A DNA stretch of 5,230 nt from Pseudorhodobacter antarcticus (GCA_945860375.1 CAMAQR010000130.1:1-5230), one strand, 5' to 3'; shown: positions 1 to 5,230, counted from the first letter of the stretch. Program-made: numbers and translations. Notes: generated from the sequence alone by a model not told the origin.

Positions 1-65
1 CGCTTCTGGCCATTGGCCCGTATCTCCACCCCGTAGTCCCTGAGAAACTCCACCGTCGTCGCCAT
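1..65 (-). CDS. Start of a leftward gene, cut by the window edge; product unknown
   Basis: A minus-strand ATG at 63-65 opens a frame with no stop down to base 1, encoding MATTVEFLRDYGVEIRANGQ and one further Lys (21 residues). The start is supported by a strong Shine-Dalgarno, GGGGGAG, about 7 nt upstream on the minus strand (plus bases around 73-79). The gene begins 43 nt after the stop of the upstream minus-strand gene (109-462), so the two may be co-transcribed. The visible residues show no recognisable domain and I assign no function. The reading as a real gene rests on the ribosome site, the ATG and the open frame; 21 codons are too few for a coding-statistics argument. Confidence 0.55.
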   Translation of the reverse strand, partial: MATTVEFLRDYGVEIRANGQK

Positions 66-108
66 CGCGAAACTCCCCCGCCAATTCTGTCAGATGCGGA
101 GTCGCAGG

Positions 109-462
109 TCAGGCGGAAACTGGGAAGGTGCGGTCCAGGAAACGCTTACCAAAGAAGCCCTGATCGCCGCAATAATGCCAAAAATAGGAGTGGGGAGGAT
201 ATGTACTCCAGCCGTCGAGAAAGGCTTGCAACTCCGCGCGGGTCGCGGGCGGTGGCAGGGAGGATCGATTGGCCGACCGCAGCTCTAAGATTTCTCTAGG
301 ATTGAAGTCGTGCCCGGGCTGACTGAAAAAAGCGTGGATCTGCTGATCCTTCAGTCCGGCATCGATCATCGCCAGAATGAGTCGGACGTCACGGCGGCAG
401 ATGTTTAACGGGCCGGTTCGCACCAAGCCGTTGAGACGCAGAGCGGAAGGGAAGGTGTTCAA
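109..462 (-). CDS. Small HTH-like hypothetical protein
   Basis: Encodes 117 residues ending in TGA (109-111). I do not recognise a named family. Residues about 21-63, with ICRRDVRLILAMIDAGLKDQ followed by a short turn and FNPREILELRS, read like the helix-turn-helix layout of short alphaproteobacterial proteins in which a 'D/E-V-R-x-I-xx-M-xx-G' helix precedes a recognition helix (inference from memory). The acidic stretch RAELQAFLDGW (about 75-85) follows, and the tail is rich in aromatic residues and Cys/His (YFWHYCGDQGFF). No signal peptide or membrane segment is visible. The only standard start is TTG at 460-462, with a poor ribosome site; GTG at codon 14 (421-423) and ATG at codon 32 are alternatives. 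The next gene leftward starts 43 nt after the stop. A DNA-binding regulator is plausible but not shown. Confidence 0.5.
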   Translation of the reverse strand: MNTFPSALRLNGLVRTGPLNICRRDVRLILAMIDAGLKDQQIHAFFSQPGHDFNPREILELRSANRSSLPPPATRAELQAFLDGWSTYPPHSYFWHYCGDQGFFGKRFLDRTFPVSA

Positions 463-732
463 TGGCCGTCTCGTTCTATGATGATGTCGCGTTCTGCCGA
501 TAACGCGCAGAAGTATGCGTTTTCGACGATTTAAGCGTGCGATCCCTCTCCCAGAGGGCCTTCGTCAGGTGCTGGGTCCGAGGAAGGGTCGGATTCGGCC
601 CTCTGTGGACCTTCAGCAAGAGTTGTTCAAACGGCGGCTTCGCCGCACTTTCTACAACAGAAACTTTACGGCTCCGCTCTCGGATCAGTCAGCAGCAGAT
701 ATTGTGCTACACGCAAGAAGCGCAAAATTGAC
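463..732. other. Intergenic stretch without a supportable gene
   Basis: About 270 bp between two leftward genes. Frames are open on the plus strand here, but they have no ribosome site, have arginine-heavy low-information composition and run on as antisense of the gene at 733-1869, so I do not call them. Two small perfect inverted repeats are visible: CCCTCT/AGAGGG (544-558) and CGGCG/CGCCG (632-645). The TTG-started gene at 462 has no convincing promoter in this interval. It may be decayed sequence or an untranslated leader. Confidence 0.4.
632..645 (-). terminator. Possible weak terminator hairpin after the 733-1869 gene
   Basis: CGGCG (632-636) and CGCCG (641-645) form a 5-bp stem with a 4-nt loop. 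Read on the minus strand it lies about 90 nt past the stop of the membrane-tailed protein gene and is followed only by TTTGAAC, not a proper U-tract. A chance palindrome is an equally good explanation. Confidence 0.2.
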
Positions 733-1869
733 TCACAAGCCCAAGGCAAGCAAAAGCCAACCTTTCAGACTTCCAAGCAACACCGCCAGTTTGCCCCAGT
801 ATGGTAGCGCAAGAACTGCGGCGGGAATCGTGGCAGCGGCAACGACACCAAGAGCCGTACCGAATGACTTGCAGAAAGCTTCGACCGTCGTGTCAATTTT
901 GCCTGTAATCCAGCCAACCGCCTTTCTGAGAAACGATGCCTTTTGAGCCACAACCTCAACATTGGGCTCATCCGAGGCAAGTTGTGCTTCAATCGCCCCA
1001 ATGCTCTCAGTAGCTTCTTCGAGTTCTTCCCCTTGAAGTTCAAACTCTTGAGGTGGGTGGTTGTGGCCGATCCCTCCATGTGAAGCAGGCTTGGGCAGGT
1101 CGTCTTTCAGAGCGGCAATTTGTTCCAGGACTGCTGCGCGTGTAGCCTTCTCTTCCTCGCTACCGAGTCCCGCTCCTTGGCTTTCGCTGGCGATCTCTTT
1201 GAGTGCTTCAAATGAGAATTTATCCTGCGCATAGTCTTCTGCAACCGCGTCCTCATAGAAGTCGATGCTGTCTGGATGCCGATGCGAAGGAGCCCAATCG
1301 AACAGGCCATCGCTTTGAATTTTCTCAACGGCCACAAGAATAGCATCTTCCGGCACCACGTCTTCGAAATTCTCCCGAAGCTCTTCCTCCGCCGAATACG
1401 GCCCGCCCTTGATGTAGAGATAGCCACCCTCGCGGCCATTGTATGGAGTTTCGTTGGCAGGGTCTTCGTAGAAATAGTGAAACCAGTCCACCAAGTATTT
1501 CACCACCGTGGCCTTGGTCATTGCCTTCGTCCATTCGGGGTTGTTCTTAAACCTATCTCGAAGGTTTGCCGGGTACTCGTCGTCAAACTCGGGCTCATGT
1601 TCAAGGCCGTAATCAAAGTCTTGGATAACCCGATGCATGCCGACGTTTGTTTCCTTAAAGTTCTCCGCACCAGCCGGATACTCCGAAATTGTCCAGCGCA
1701 AATCACCTAATTCGTCATGTTCGATCAAGGCTTCATAGATCGTTTCGGGCCCCATACCTCGGTCGTCACCACCCACTGGCTCCCAGTCCAATTCATCATC
1801 GTAAATTTCGAATTGTTCGCCGGAGTCGTGATGCTCAATTATGGCGGTCCCCCGAGCGTAAATGATCAC
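733..1869 (-). CDS. Acidic protein with GGIGHNHPP motif and C-terminal double hydrophobic tail
   Basis: Encodes 378 residues from GTG at 1867-1869, or 389 from GTG at 1902. I prefer 1869 because AGAGG stands 7 nt upstream, whereas 1902 has no ribosome site, and the protein then opens MIIYARGTAIIEHHDSGEQF. Seen: an acidic N-terminal part with GPETIYEALIEHDELGDLRW (about 40-59) and VIQDFDYGLEHEPE (81-94), a middle region rich in Tyr/Trp/Asp, then GGIGHNHPP (265-273), a charged amphipathic helix-like linker (about 276-335) and two hydrophobic stretches (about 335-355 and 359-378) ending at the C-terminus. I remember the 'GGIGHNxPP + linker + hydrophobic tail' layout from other uncharacterised alphaproteobacterial proteins. 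The tail suggests membrane association with the N-terminus probably cytoplasmic (inference). No catalytic motif is recognised. Base composition is less GC-rich than the genes to the right, consistent with transfer. Confidence 0.8.
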   Translation of the reverse strand: MIIYARGTAIIEHHDSGEQFEIYDDELDWEPVGGDDRGMGPETIYEALIEHDELGDLRWTISEYPAGAENFKETNVGMHRVIQDFDYGLEHEPEFDDEYPANLRDRFKNNPEWTKAMTKATVVKYLVDWFHYFYEDPANETPYNGREGGYLYIKGGPYSAEEELRENFEDVVPEDAILVAVEKIQSDGLFDWAPSHRHPDSIDFYEDAVAEDYAQDKFSFEALKEIASESQGAGLGSEEEKATRAAVLEQIAALKDDLPKPASHGGIGHNHPPQEFELQGEELEEATESIGAIEAQLASDEPNVEVVAQKASFLRKAVGWITGKIDTTVEAFCKSFGTALGVVAAATIPAAVLALPYWGKLAVLLGSLKGWLLLALGL

Positions 1870-1898
1870 AGCTAGGCCTCTGACTATCTGAATACTAC

Positions 1899-1930
1899 CC
1901 ACCCGCTTGTACTACGCGATCCGCGGGTGG
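1899..1930. repeat. Inverted repeat CCACCCGC/GCGGGTGG in the divergent promoter region
   Basis: Perfect 8-bp arms at 1899-1906 and 1923-1930 are separated by 16 nt. The element sits 30 nt upstream of the preferred start of the leftward 733-1869 gene and overlaps its alternative start at 1902, in the shared region facing the rightward DUF932 gene. It could be a dyad operator or a leader hairpin of the leftward transcript; the sequence alone does not decide. Confidence 0.45.
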
Positions 1931-2099
1931 CTCCACCTGAATTTGCATCGTCGCCAACCTTCACAACAAGTCGGACCTATGAAACTCTTGCCCCGAACTT
2001 CCGCTTTTCCTCCCTAGGCTGCCGGTACGGGCCTCGCGCCTCGACCGGCCGCTTCCCGCACCTTACGTTGCCGAGAGTGAGAGCCGTGCCGGTTTTCCG

Positions 2100-2155
2100 T
2101 TGACGGGTTGAGGCTCGGGAGAGTGGCTCCCGGCGCCCGTCGCGGGAGATTAACG
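2100..2155 (+). promoter_or_regulatory. Structured 5' leader A with switchable Shine-Dalgarno (DUF932 gene)
   Basis: The leader ends at the DUF932 ATG. GACGGG (2102-2107) can pair with CCCGTC (2136-2141), enclosing a hairpin of CGGGAG (2116-2121), loop AGTGG and CTCCCG (2127-2132). The Shine-Dalgarno lies inside a second CGGGAG copy (2143-2148), identical to the 5' arm of the hairpin, so CTCCCG can pair with either copy; CCCG (2136-2139) could also pair with CGGG (2143-2146). The same architecture with compensatory changes precedes the gene at 4490. The setting, leaders of DNA-related genes on mobile alphaproteobacterial DNA, recalls the published radC RNA motif; this link is from memory and untested. 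Upstream, 1931-2099 holds no gene and no clear promoter that I can defend. Confidence 0.6.
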
Positions 2156-3355
2156 ATGGGTGTTGTGGAAGTTCTGGACCCGGCCGCACCGGCGCGGGTT
2201 GGTGGTTGGAAAGTGGATGTCAGCCGGGGTGAACGGAACGGGCGCGTGTCGTCCGAATGGTTCAACCGGCCCGATGATGAGCGGTATCTGTCGCTCGACG
2301 ATCTCTGGGCATCCGTAAAGGGCCGGTCCGAGCGCAGCCGGAGCCGGGTCGTGCAGACGGCCGACATCCGGGTCGAGGCCGCGCGCGACAGTGCAGAGCG
2401 TTTACATCTCATGCTGCCGAAGGCGCAAGAGCCGGTCGCGCCCACACATTGGGCCTTCGGCCAGCTTGCCAGCATCGTCGGCGCCCCGGCCTCTTACCTG
2501 CGACAGCTGCCCGCGCCGCTGGCGGGGATCAACCTGCAATACGGCCTGACCAACCACCGTGCCGAGCAGGTGAAGACCTTTGAGACGGAAGATGGTCGCA
2601 CCGAACTGCGCGCCGTGACCGGCCCAGACTATGGCCGCATCCACGATCATGAGCTGGTCGAGGCGGTGCAGCGCATCGCGGGTAACGGCACCGGCGACAC
2701 GCGCTGGAAGGTGCCCGGCGTGCTCGACTGGTCGACCGGGGTCTACAACCCCGATGTCGAGATCAGTCGTGACACGACCACGCTCTATGCCTCGGACCGC
2801 GATGTCTTCCTGTTCCTGGTCGACGATCACAATCCGATCGAAGCTGGCAGGCTGCCGGATGGCTCCCCTGATCTCTACTTCCGGGGCTTTTATTGCTGGA
2901 ATTCCGAGGTCGGGGCGAAGACCCTTGGCATGGCAAGCTTCTACCTGCGGGCAGTTTGCCAGAACCGCAACCTCTGGGGCGTCGAAGATTTCCAGGAGAT
3001 CACCATCCGCCACTCGAAATACGCCGCCTCTCGCTTTGCCCATGAGGCGGCCCCGGCGCTGACGCGGTTTGCCAATTCCTCGCCGCAGGGCTTTGTGAAC
3101 GGCATCAAGGCCGCGCGGCAGCAGATCGTGGCGCGGACGGACGAGGACCGGGATGACTTCCTGCGGAAACGCGGCTTCTCCAAGGCTGAATCCGGCAAGA
3201 TCATTGAGAAGGTGCTGATGGAAGAGGGCCGCCCGCCCGAGAGTATCTTCGATTTCGTGCAGGGCATCACGCGGCTTGCACGCGACAAGACCCAGCAGGA
3301 TGCGCGCCTCGACATGGAGGGGCGCGCCAAGAAGCTTCTCGACCGGGTCGGCTGA
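2156..3355 (+). CDS. DUF932 domain-containing protein
   Basis: Encodes 399 residues. ATG at 2156 is chosen over an in-frame TTG at 2108 because GGGAG lies 7 nt upstream and the TTG falls inside the conserved leader. The central and C-terminal body carries the hallmarks I associate with DUF932 (plasmid/phage-like proteins): SDRDVFLFLVDD (about 213-224), RGFYCWNSEVGAKTLGMASF (243-262), an aromatic/Cys segment YLRAVCQNRNLWG (263-275) and ITIRHS plus RFAHEA (about 282-298). The C-terminus is basic and probably helical, ending KKLLDRVG. There is no signal peptide or membrane segment, so it should be cytoplasmic. The function of DUF932 is not established; such genes are typical of plasmids, phages and integrative elements, often near other DNA-maintenance genes. 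Length is ordinary for the family and no disruption is seen. Translation may be controlled by the structured leader. A strong inverted repeat follows the stop. Confidence 0.93.
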   Translation: MGVVEVLDPAAPARVGGWKVDVSRGERNGRVSSEWFNRPDDERYLSLDDLWASVKGRSERSRSRVVQTADIRVEAARDSAERLHLMLPKAQEPVAPTHWAFGQLASIVGAPASYLRQLPAPLAGINLQYGLTNHRAEQVKTFETEDGRTELRAVTGPDYGRIHDHELVEAVQRIAGNGTGDTRWKVPGVLDWSTGVYNPDVEISRDTTTLYASDRDVFLFLVDDHNPIEAGRLPDGSPDLYFRGFYCWNSEVGAKTLGMASFYLRAVCQNRNLWGVEDFQEITIRHSKYAASRFAHEAAPALTRFANSSPQGFVNGIKAARQQIVARTDEDRDDFLRKRGFSKAESGKIIEKVLMEEGRPPESIFDFVQGITRLARDKTQQDARLDMEGRAKKLLDRVG

Positions 3356-3361
3356 GGCAGG

Positions 3362-3386
3362 GTGGGGCGCCTAGCGGGCGCCCCAC
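3362..3386 (+). terminator. Strong GC hairpin just after the DUF932 gene
   Basis: GTGGGGCGCC (3362-3371) and GGCGCCCCAC (3377-3386) form a perfect 10-bp stem with a 5-nt loop TAGCG, beginning 7 nt after the stop codon. No U-run follows, so it is not a textbook intrinsic terminator. It may stop transcription weakly or protect the 3' end of the message. Confidence 0.6.
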
Positions 3387-3593
3387 TGAAATCGTCGCGA
3401 TGAGCCCAATTCGGTCATCTCACTTGTCAGGATTGTCGCCTTGCGATAATCTTCATCGTATAGGCTCGGCCCACGCCTCCCCCCTCCAACCGGGGAAGTA
3501 TCACACATACGGGGTATCTGGATCATCGAACCATCTGTTCGAGCGTTCGCATAAGGAGGGGTTGCGTTTCTGGCTCGGAATGGAGGTTCTTCA
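3387..3593 (+). promoter_or_regulatory. Intergenic region with a possible promoter for the ATPase gene
   Basis: About 200 bp without a gene and visibly less GC-rich than its left neighbour. TTGTCA (3424-3429) followed after 15 nt by GATAAT (3445-3450) resembles a sigma-70 promoter with a short spacer; TATAGG at 3459 is an alternative -10 with poor spacing. There is no copy of the structured leader seen before the neighbouring genes. The interval ends with the ribosome site GGAGG (3582-3586), 7 nt before the ATG of the ATPase gene. Confidence 0.3.
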
Positions 3594-4307
3594 ATGCGGC
3601 TATCCGCCCCGGTCTACCAGTTGAAACGTCGCGCCAAACTCTTGGCGCGGGACGAAAAAATGACGCTGCACGAAGCGCTAGATCGCATCGCGCACGAAGA
3701 AGGTTTTGCAGCGTGGAGCCTGCTTTCTTCCCGTTTGGCGATGAACCCGCCGTCAAAAGCAATCCTGTCCCGGCTTGCGGACGGTGACTTGCTGCTACTA
3801 GGCTCCCGCCCCGGACAGGGCAAAACCATGCTGGGGCTTCAGCTTCTGCTTGATGCCGTGCGCGCCAACAGAAGAGCAGTTTTCTTCAGCTTGGAATACA
3901 CCGAACGGGACACAAGGGAACGCATCCGTTTATTGGACGACGATGCTCAGAGCCTGAGCGAAAAGCTGGAAATCGTGACCTCGGACGATATCAGCGCCGA
4001 TTTCATTGTCCGGTATCTTTCCGATTCGCCGCGAGGAACCGTTGCGATCATCGACTATCTGCAAATACTTGACCAGCAACGCAGCAAACCTACGCTTTCA
4101 GACCAGATGTTGGTTCTTCAGGAGTTTGCCCGCAGGACGGGGATTATTCTGGGGTTCATCTCGCAGATCGACCGTTCCTTCGACCCGGAACGCGAGCCCG
4201 TGCCGGGTGTCCGGGACATTCGCCTGCCAAATCCCATGGAGTTAGGTATCTTCTCTAAAGCATGTTTTCTACATGAAGGAGAGGTCCGGCTTCAGGATGT
4301 AGCCTGA
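3594..4307 (+). CDS. Compact DnaB/RecA-fold ATPase ('DNA helicase'-like)
   Basis: Encodes 237 residues; ATG at 3594 has GGAGG 7 nt upstream. Residues 1-48 (LKRRAKLLARDEKMTLHEAL ... EGFAAWSLLSSRL) resemble the small helical module, sometimes annotated glyoxalase-related, that carries a 'HxEAL...GFxxWxxL' pattern. From about 60 a DnaB C-terminal-type ATPase follows: Walker A GSRPGQGKT (70-78, Lys77), FSLEYT with the putative catalytic Glu101, Walker B AIIDYLQIL (151-159, Asp154), the sensor-like SQIDR (190-194) and a DIR motif (208-210) where DnaB has DLR. It is half the length of replicative DnaB and lacks the DnaB N-terminal domain, so it is unlikely to be the replicative helicase. I remember similar proteins in rhizobia and rhodobacters annotated 'DNA helicase'; ATP binding is well supported, unwinding is not. 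It has its own probable promoter and hairpins on both sides, and its base composition is lower in GC than the DUF932 gene. Confidence 0.9.
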   Translation: MRLSAPVYQLKRRAKLLARDEKMTLHEALDRIAHEEGFAAWSLLSSRLAMNPPSKAILSRLADGDLLLLGSRPGQGKTMLGLQLLLDAVRANRRAVFFSLEYTERDTRERIRLLDDDAQSLSEKLEIVTSDDISADFIVRYLSDSPRGTVAIIDYLQILDQQRSKPTLSDQMLVLQEFARRTGIILGFISQIDRSFDPEREPVPGVRDIRLPNPMELGIFSKACFLHEGEVRLQDVA

Positions 4308-4313
4308 CCTAAT

Positions 4314-4350
4314 CTTCCGGCGGGATGGCACGAAGCTGTCCCGCCGGGAG
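4314..4350 (+). terminator. Long hairpin just after the ATPase gene
   Basis: CCGGCGGGA (4317-4325) pairs perfectly with TCCCGCCGG (4339-4347). The stem extends outward by three more pairs (CTT with GAG, one wobble) and inward by four (two wobble). It begins 7 nt after the stop codon. No U-tract follows. The position mirrors the hairpin after the DUF932 gene, so a transcription-ending or message-stabilising role is likely. Confidence 0.55.
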
Positions 4351-4402
4351 AACTCCGAACGTCCGCTTCGTCCGCATTGCTGACGTCGGCTTCGACTATC
4401 CG

Positions 4403-4425
4403 CCGCCCTTCGAGGAAGAGGGCGG
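4403..4425 (+). terminator. GC hairpin followed by a T-rich stretch
   Basis: CCGCCCT (4403-4409) and AGGGCGG (4419-4425) form a 7-bp stem with a 9-nt loop. The following GCGGTTTGGTCTTTG is mildly T-rich, making this the most terminator-like of the hairpins in the window. It lies just upstream of the structured leader of the 4490 gene and would separate it from read-through transcription. Bases 4351-4402 between the two hairpins show nothing I can identify. Confidence 0.4.
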
Positions 4426-4437
4426 GCGGTTTGGTCT

Positions 4438-4489
4438 TTGACGCTTGAGGCGGGGAGAGAGGCTTCCCGCACCGTCGGAGGCATCATCA
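4438..4489 (+). promoter_or_regulatory. Structured 5' leader B with switchable Shine-Dalgarno
   Basis: The leader is homologous to the one before the DUF932 gene: TTGACG, TTGAGG, hairpin, CCGTC, Shine-Dalgarno. GCGGGGAG (4450-4457), loop AGAGG and CTTCCCGC (4463-4470) form an 8-bp hairpin with one G-U pair and the same loop length and register as leader A. Two stem positions differ between the leaders yet stay paired. GACG (4440-4443) can pair with CGTC (4473-4476). The Shine-Dalgarno GGAGG (4477-4481) can alternatively pair with CTTCC (4463-4467), opening the hairpin. It ends at the ATG at 4490. Confidence 0.6.
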
Positions 4490-5008
4490 ATGTTTGACCT
4501 TCCCCTTCCGGCCCTGTCTGCGCCGTTTCCGGCTGGTTTCGTGCCAGACATCGCGCACAGCACTTCTGACCCCTCGCTGCCCTTTTCCCTGACGCTGCCT
4601 GATCGCTACCCTGCGGCTACAATGTCGGGAGAGGCGCGTCCCAAGATTGTTGGTCATTTCACGACGCTGGCCGAAGCCATGAGTGGTGCGATTGCCATGG
4701 CCGAAGAACTGGAGCCTGCTGCTGCACCGCGCATGGTTGCGGTCCTTGCTCGCGATCAGCGTCTTGTCCTTGCCGGTGCTGCAGCGAATGGCGCTGTCGC
4801 TTGGAGTGCCCCAGTCATCAGCGCCGCTGAAGCTCGGGCCGTGGTCATGGAAGCAAGCCAGCTTCGGGCGCAGGCAAGCCGTGCAGCTGACTGGCAGGAA
4901 ATTGATCTCGCGACCCGCTTGCGGCAGCGTGCCGATCTCTTGGAGGCTCGCCTGGTCGATCCACTTTGGCGCGCCTTTGCTGCGCGCGCCCTGCAGATCG
5001 CGGCATGA
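4490..5008 (+). CDS. Uncharacterised 172-residue protein
   Basis: ATG at 4490 is preceded by GGAGG with an 8-nt spacer; an in-frame TTG at 4445 lies within the structured leader and is rejected. I do not recognise a family. Residues 1-42 are Pro/Leu-rich (FDLPLPALSAPFPAG, LPFSLTLPDRYP). Residues about 51-107 (PKIVGHFTTLAEAMSGAIAM ... MVAVLARDQRLVLAG) look like a small alpha/beta fold with alternating beta and helix. Residues about 111-172 are helical and rich in Ala/Arg/Leu (ATRLRQRADLLEARL), possibly a short coiled coil. There is no signal peptide or convincing membrane segment, so it is presumably cytoplasmic. Codon use is GC-rich like the DUF932 gene. It shares that gene's leader type and lies 100 nt before a DUF6878-like gene, which suggests a common accessory module of unknown role. 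Confidence 0.85.
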   Translation: MFDLPLPALSAPFPAGFVPDIAHSTSDPSLPFSLTLPDRYPAATMSGEARPKIVGHFTTLAEAMSGAIAMAEELEPAAAPRMVAVLARDQRLVLAGAAANGAVAWSAPVISAAEARAVVMEASQLRAQASRAADWQEIDLATRLRQRADLLEARLVDPLWRAFAARALQIAA

Positions 5009-5036
5009 CCCCAGAGAGGCAGAGGAGGGCAGGGGG

Positions 5037-5108
5037 CTTTTGTGAGTTTCGCTGGGGCAAGAGAGTACCCGGCGTGCTCCAATCCTTTCCCCTTCTTCGG
5101 AGACCCCC
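5037..5108 (+). promoter_or_regulatory. Possible divergent third copy of the structured leader
   Basis: CGCTGGG (5050-5056) and CCCGGCG (5068-5074) form a 7-bp stem with one U-G pair; the 11-nt loop contains AGAGAG, as in leader B. A GTGAG stands upstream and GCTCC (5076-5080) downstream, which could pair with the Shine-Dalgarno GGAG (5099-5102). The TTGACG and CCGTC blocks of the other two leaders are missing, and the spacing to the start is longer. Upstream, CCCC (5009-5012) and GGGG (5032-5035) followed by GCTTTTG could be a weak terminator. Confidence 0.35.
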
Positions 5109-5230
5109 ATGACCCACGTTGAACCCACGCTTCCGGCGCCGATGCCGCCGTCCTCCATCGACTTCGCCGCAGTGTTCGCGGCGCAGGCCGAGCAAGCCGC
5201 CCGCGAGGCCGAACTGCGTCCGGCCAACAA
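5109..5230 (+). CDS. Start of a probable DUF6878-family protein, cut by the window edge
   Basis: ATG at 5109 follows GGAGA (5099-5103) at 5 nt and opens a frame to the last base, giving 40 complete codons. The first 15 residues are Pro-rich (MTHVEPTLPAPMPPS). They are followed by SIDFAAVFAAQAEQAAREAE and LRPAN, an Ala/Glu-rich helix ending in a motif that I remember from the N-terminus of DUF6878 proteins, where LRPxNK is followed by an ALFDAL-type segment. That continuation lies outside the window, so the family is an inference. DUF6878 proteins are small, of unknown function and common on alphaproteobacterial plasmids and islands, matching the neighbours here. The reading as a coding start is well supported; the family call is moderate. 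Confidence 0.65.
   Translation, partial: MTHVEPTLPAPMPPSSIDFAAVFAAQAEQAAREAELRPAN

Noticed and set aside
515..946. A 143-codon plus-strand frame
   Set aside because: It has no Shine-Dalgarno, arginine-heavy composition, and its 3' half is antisense to the membrane-tail region of the 733-1869 gene.
2014..2475. A 153-codon minus-strand frame covering the DUF932 leader and N-terminus
   Set aside because: Composition is Arg/Ser/Pro-rich and it would put coding sequence across the conserved leader; there is no ribosome site.
2402..3043. A 213-codon open frame on the minus strand opposite the DUF932 gene
   Set aside because: It is antisense to a clearly recognisable protein, has no ribosome site and arises from the GC-rich codon pattern of the opposite strand.
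3400..3624. A 74-codon plus-strand frame overlapping the ATPase start
   Set aside because: No ribosome site, low-information residues, and it overlaps a well-supported start at 3594.
4487..5230. A 247-codon open frame on the minus strand across the 172-residue gene and the right edge
   Set aside because: It is Ser/Arg/Cys-rich without domain character and lies opposite two genes that have good ribosome sites and starts.
1..5230. CRISPR array, tRNA, rRNA, insertion sequence or attachment site
   Set aside because: No regularly spaced direct repeats, no cloverleaf-like segment, no transposase and no terminal inverted repeats with target duplication were seen by eye. The only repeated element is the leader motif.

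Overview
The window looks like accessory DNA (plasmid, integrative element or genomic island) of an alphaproteobacterium, most likely of the Rhodobacterales (Paracoccus/Rhodobacter type). The evidence is the GC-rich codon use of the right-hand genes, a DUF932 protein, a compact DnaB-type ATPase of a kind I remember from rhizobial and rhodobacterial genomes, and the start of a gene resembling the DUF6878 family. These assignments come from memory of the families; no search was run.

Left part (1-1902): three genes read leftward. A gene cut by the window edge begins at 65. Upstream of it lies a 117-codon gene for a small HTH-like protein (109-462, probable TTG start). After about 270 bp with no supportable gene comes a 378-codon gene (733-1869) for an acidic protein. 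That protein ends in a GGIGHNHPP motif, an amphipathic linker and two hydrophobic segments. Its DNA is visibly less GC-rich than the genes to the right.

Right part (2100-5230): four genes read rightward: DUF932 (2156-3355), the small RecA/DnaB-fold ATPase (3594-4307), an uncharacterised 172-residue protein (4490-5008) and the partial DUF6878-like gene (5109 to the edge). Strong inverted repeats follow the first two, and another lies just before the third.

The most interesting signal is in the leaders. The DUF932 gene and the 172-residue gene share a leader of about 50 nt that the ATPase gene lacks. Both leaders start TTGACG, contain TTGAGG, then a GC hairpin with a 5-nt AG(T/A)GG loop, then CCGTC and a Shine-Dalgarno sequence. 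The hairpin shows compensatory base changes. In each leader the 3' arm of the hairpin can also pair with the Shine-Dalgarno, so the two folds are mutually exclusive and the leader could act as an on/off translation switch. A weaker relative precedes the DUF6878-like gene. The setting recalls the published alphaproteobacterial radC RNA motif, but I cannot confirm identity. If the leaders bind a common factor, the DUF932 gene and its right-hand neighbours form a co-regulated set into which the ATPase gene may have been inserted.
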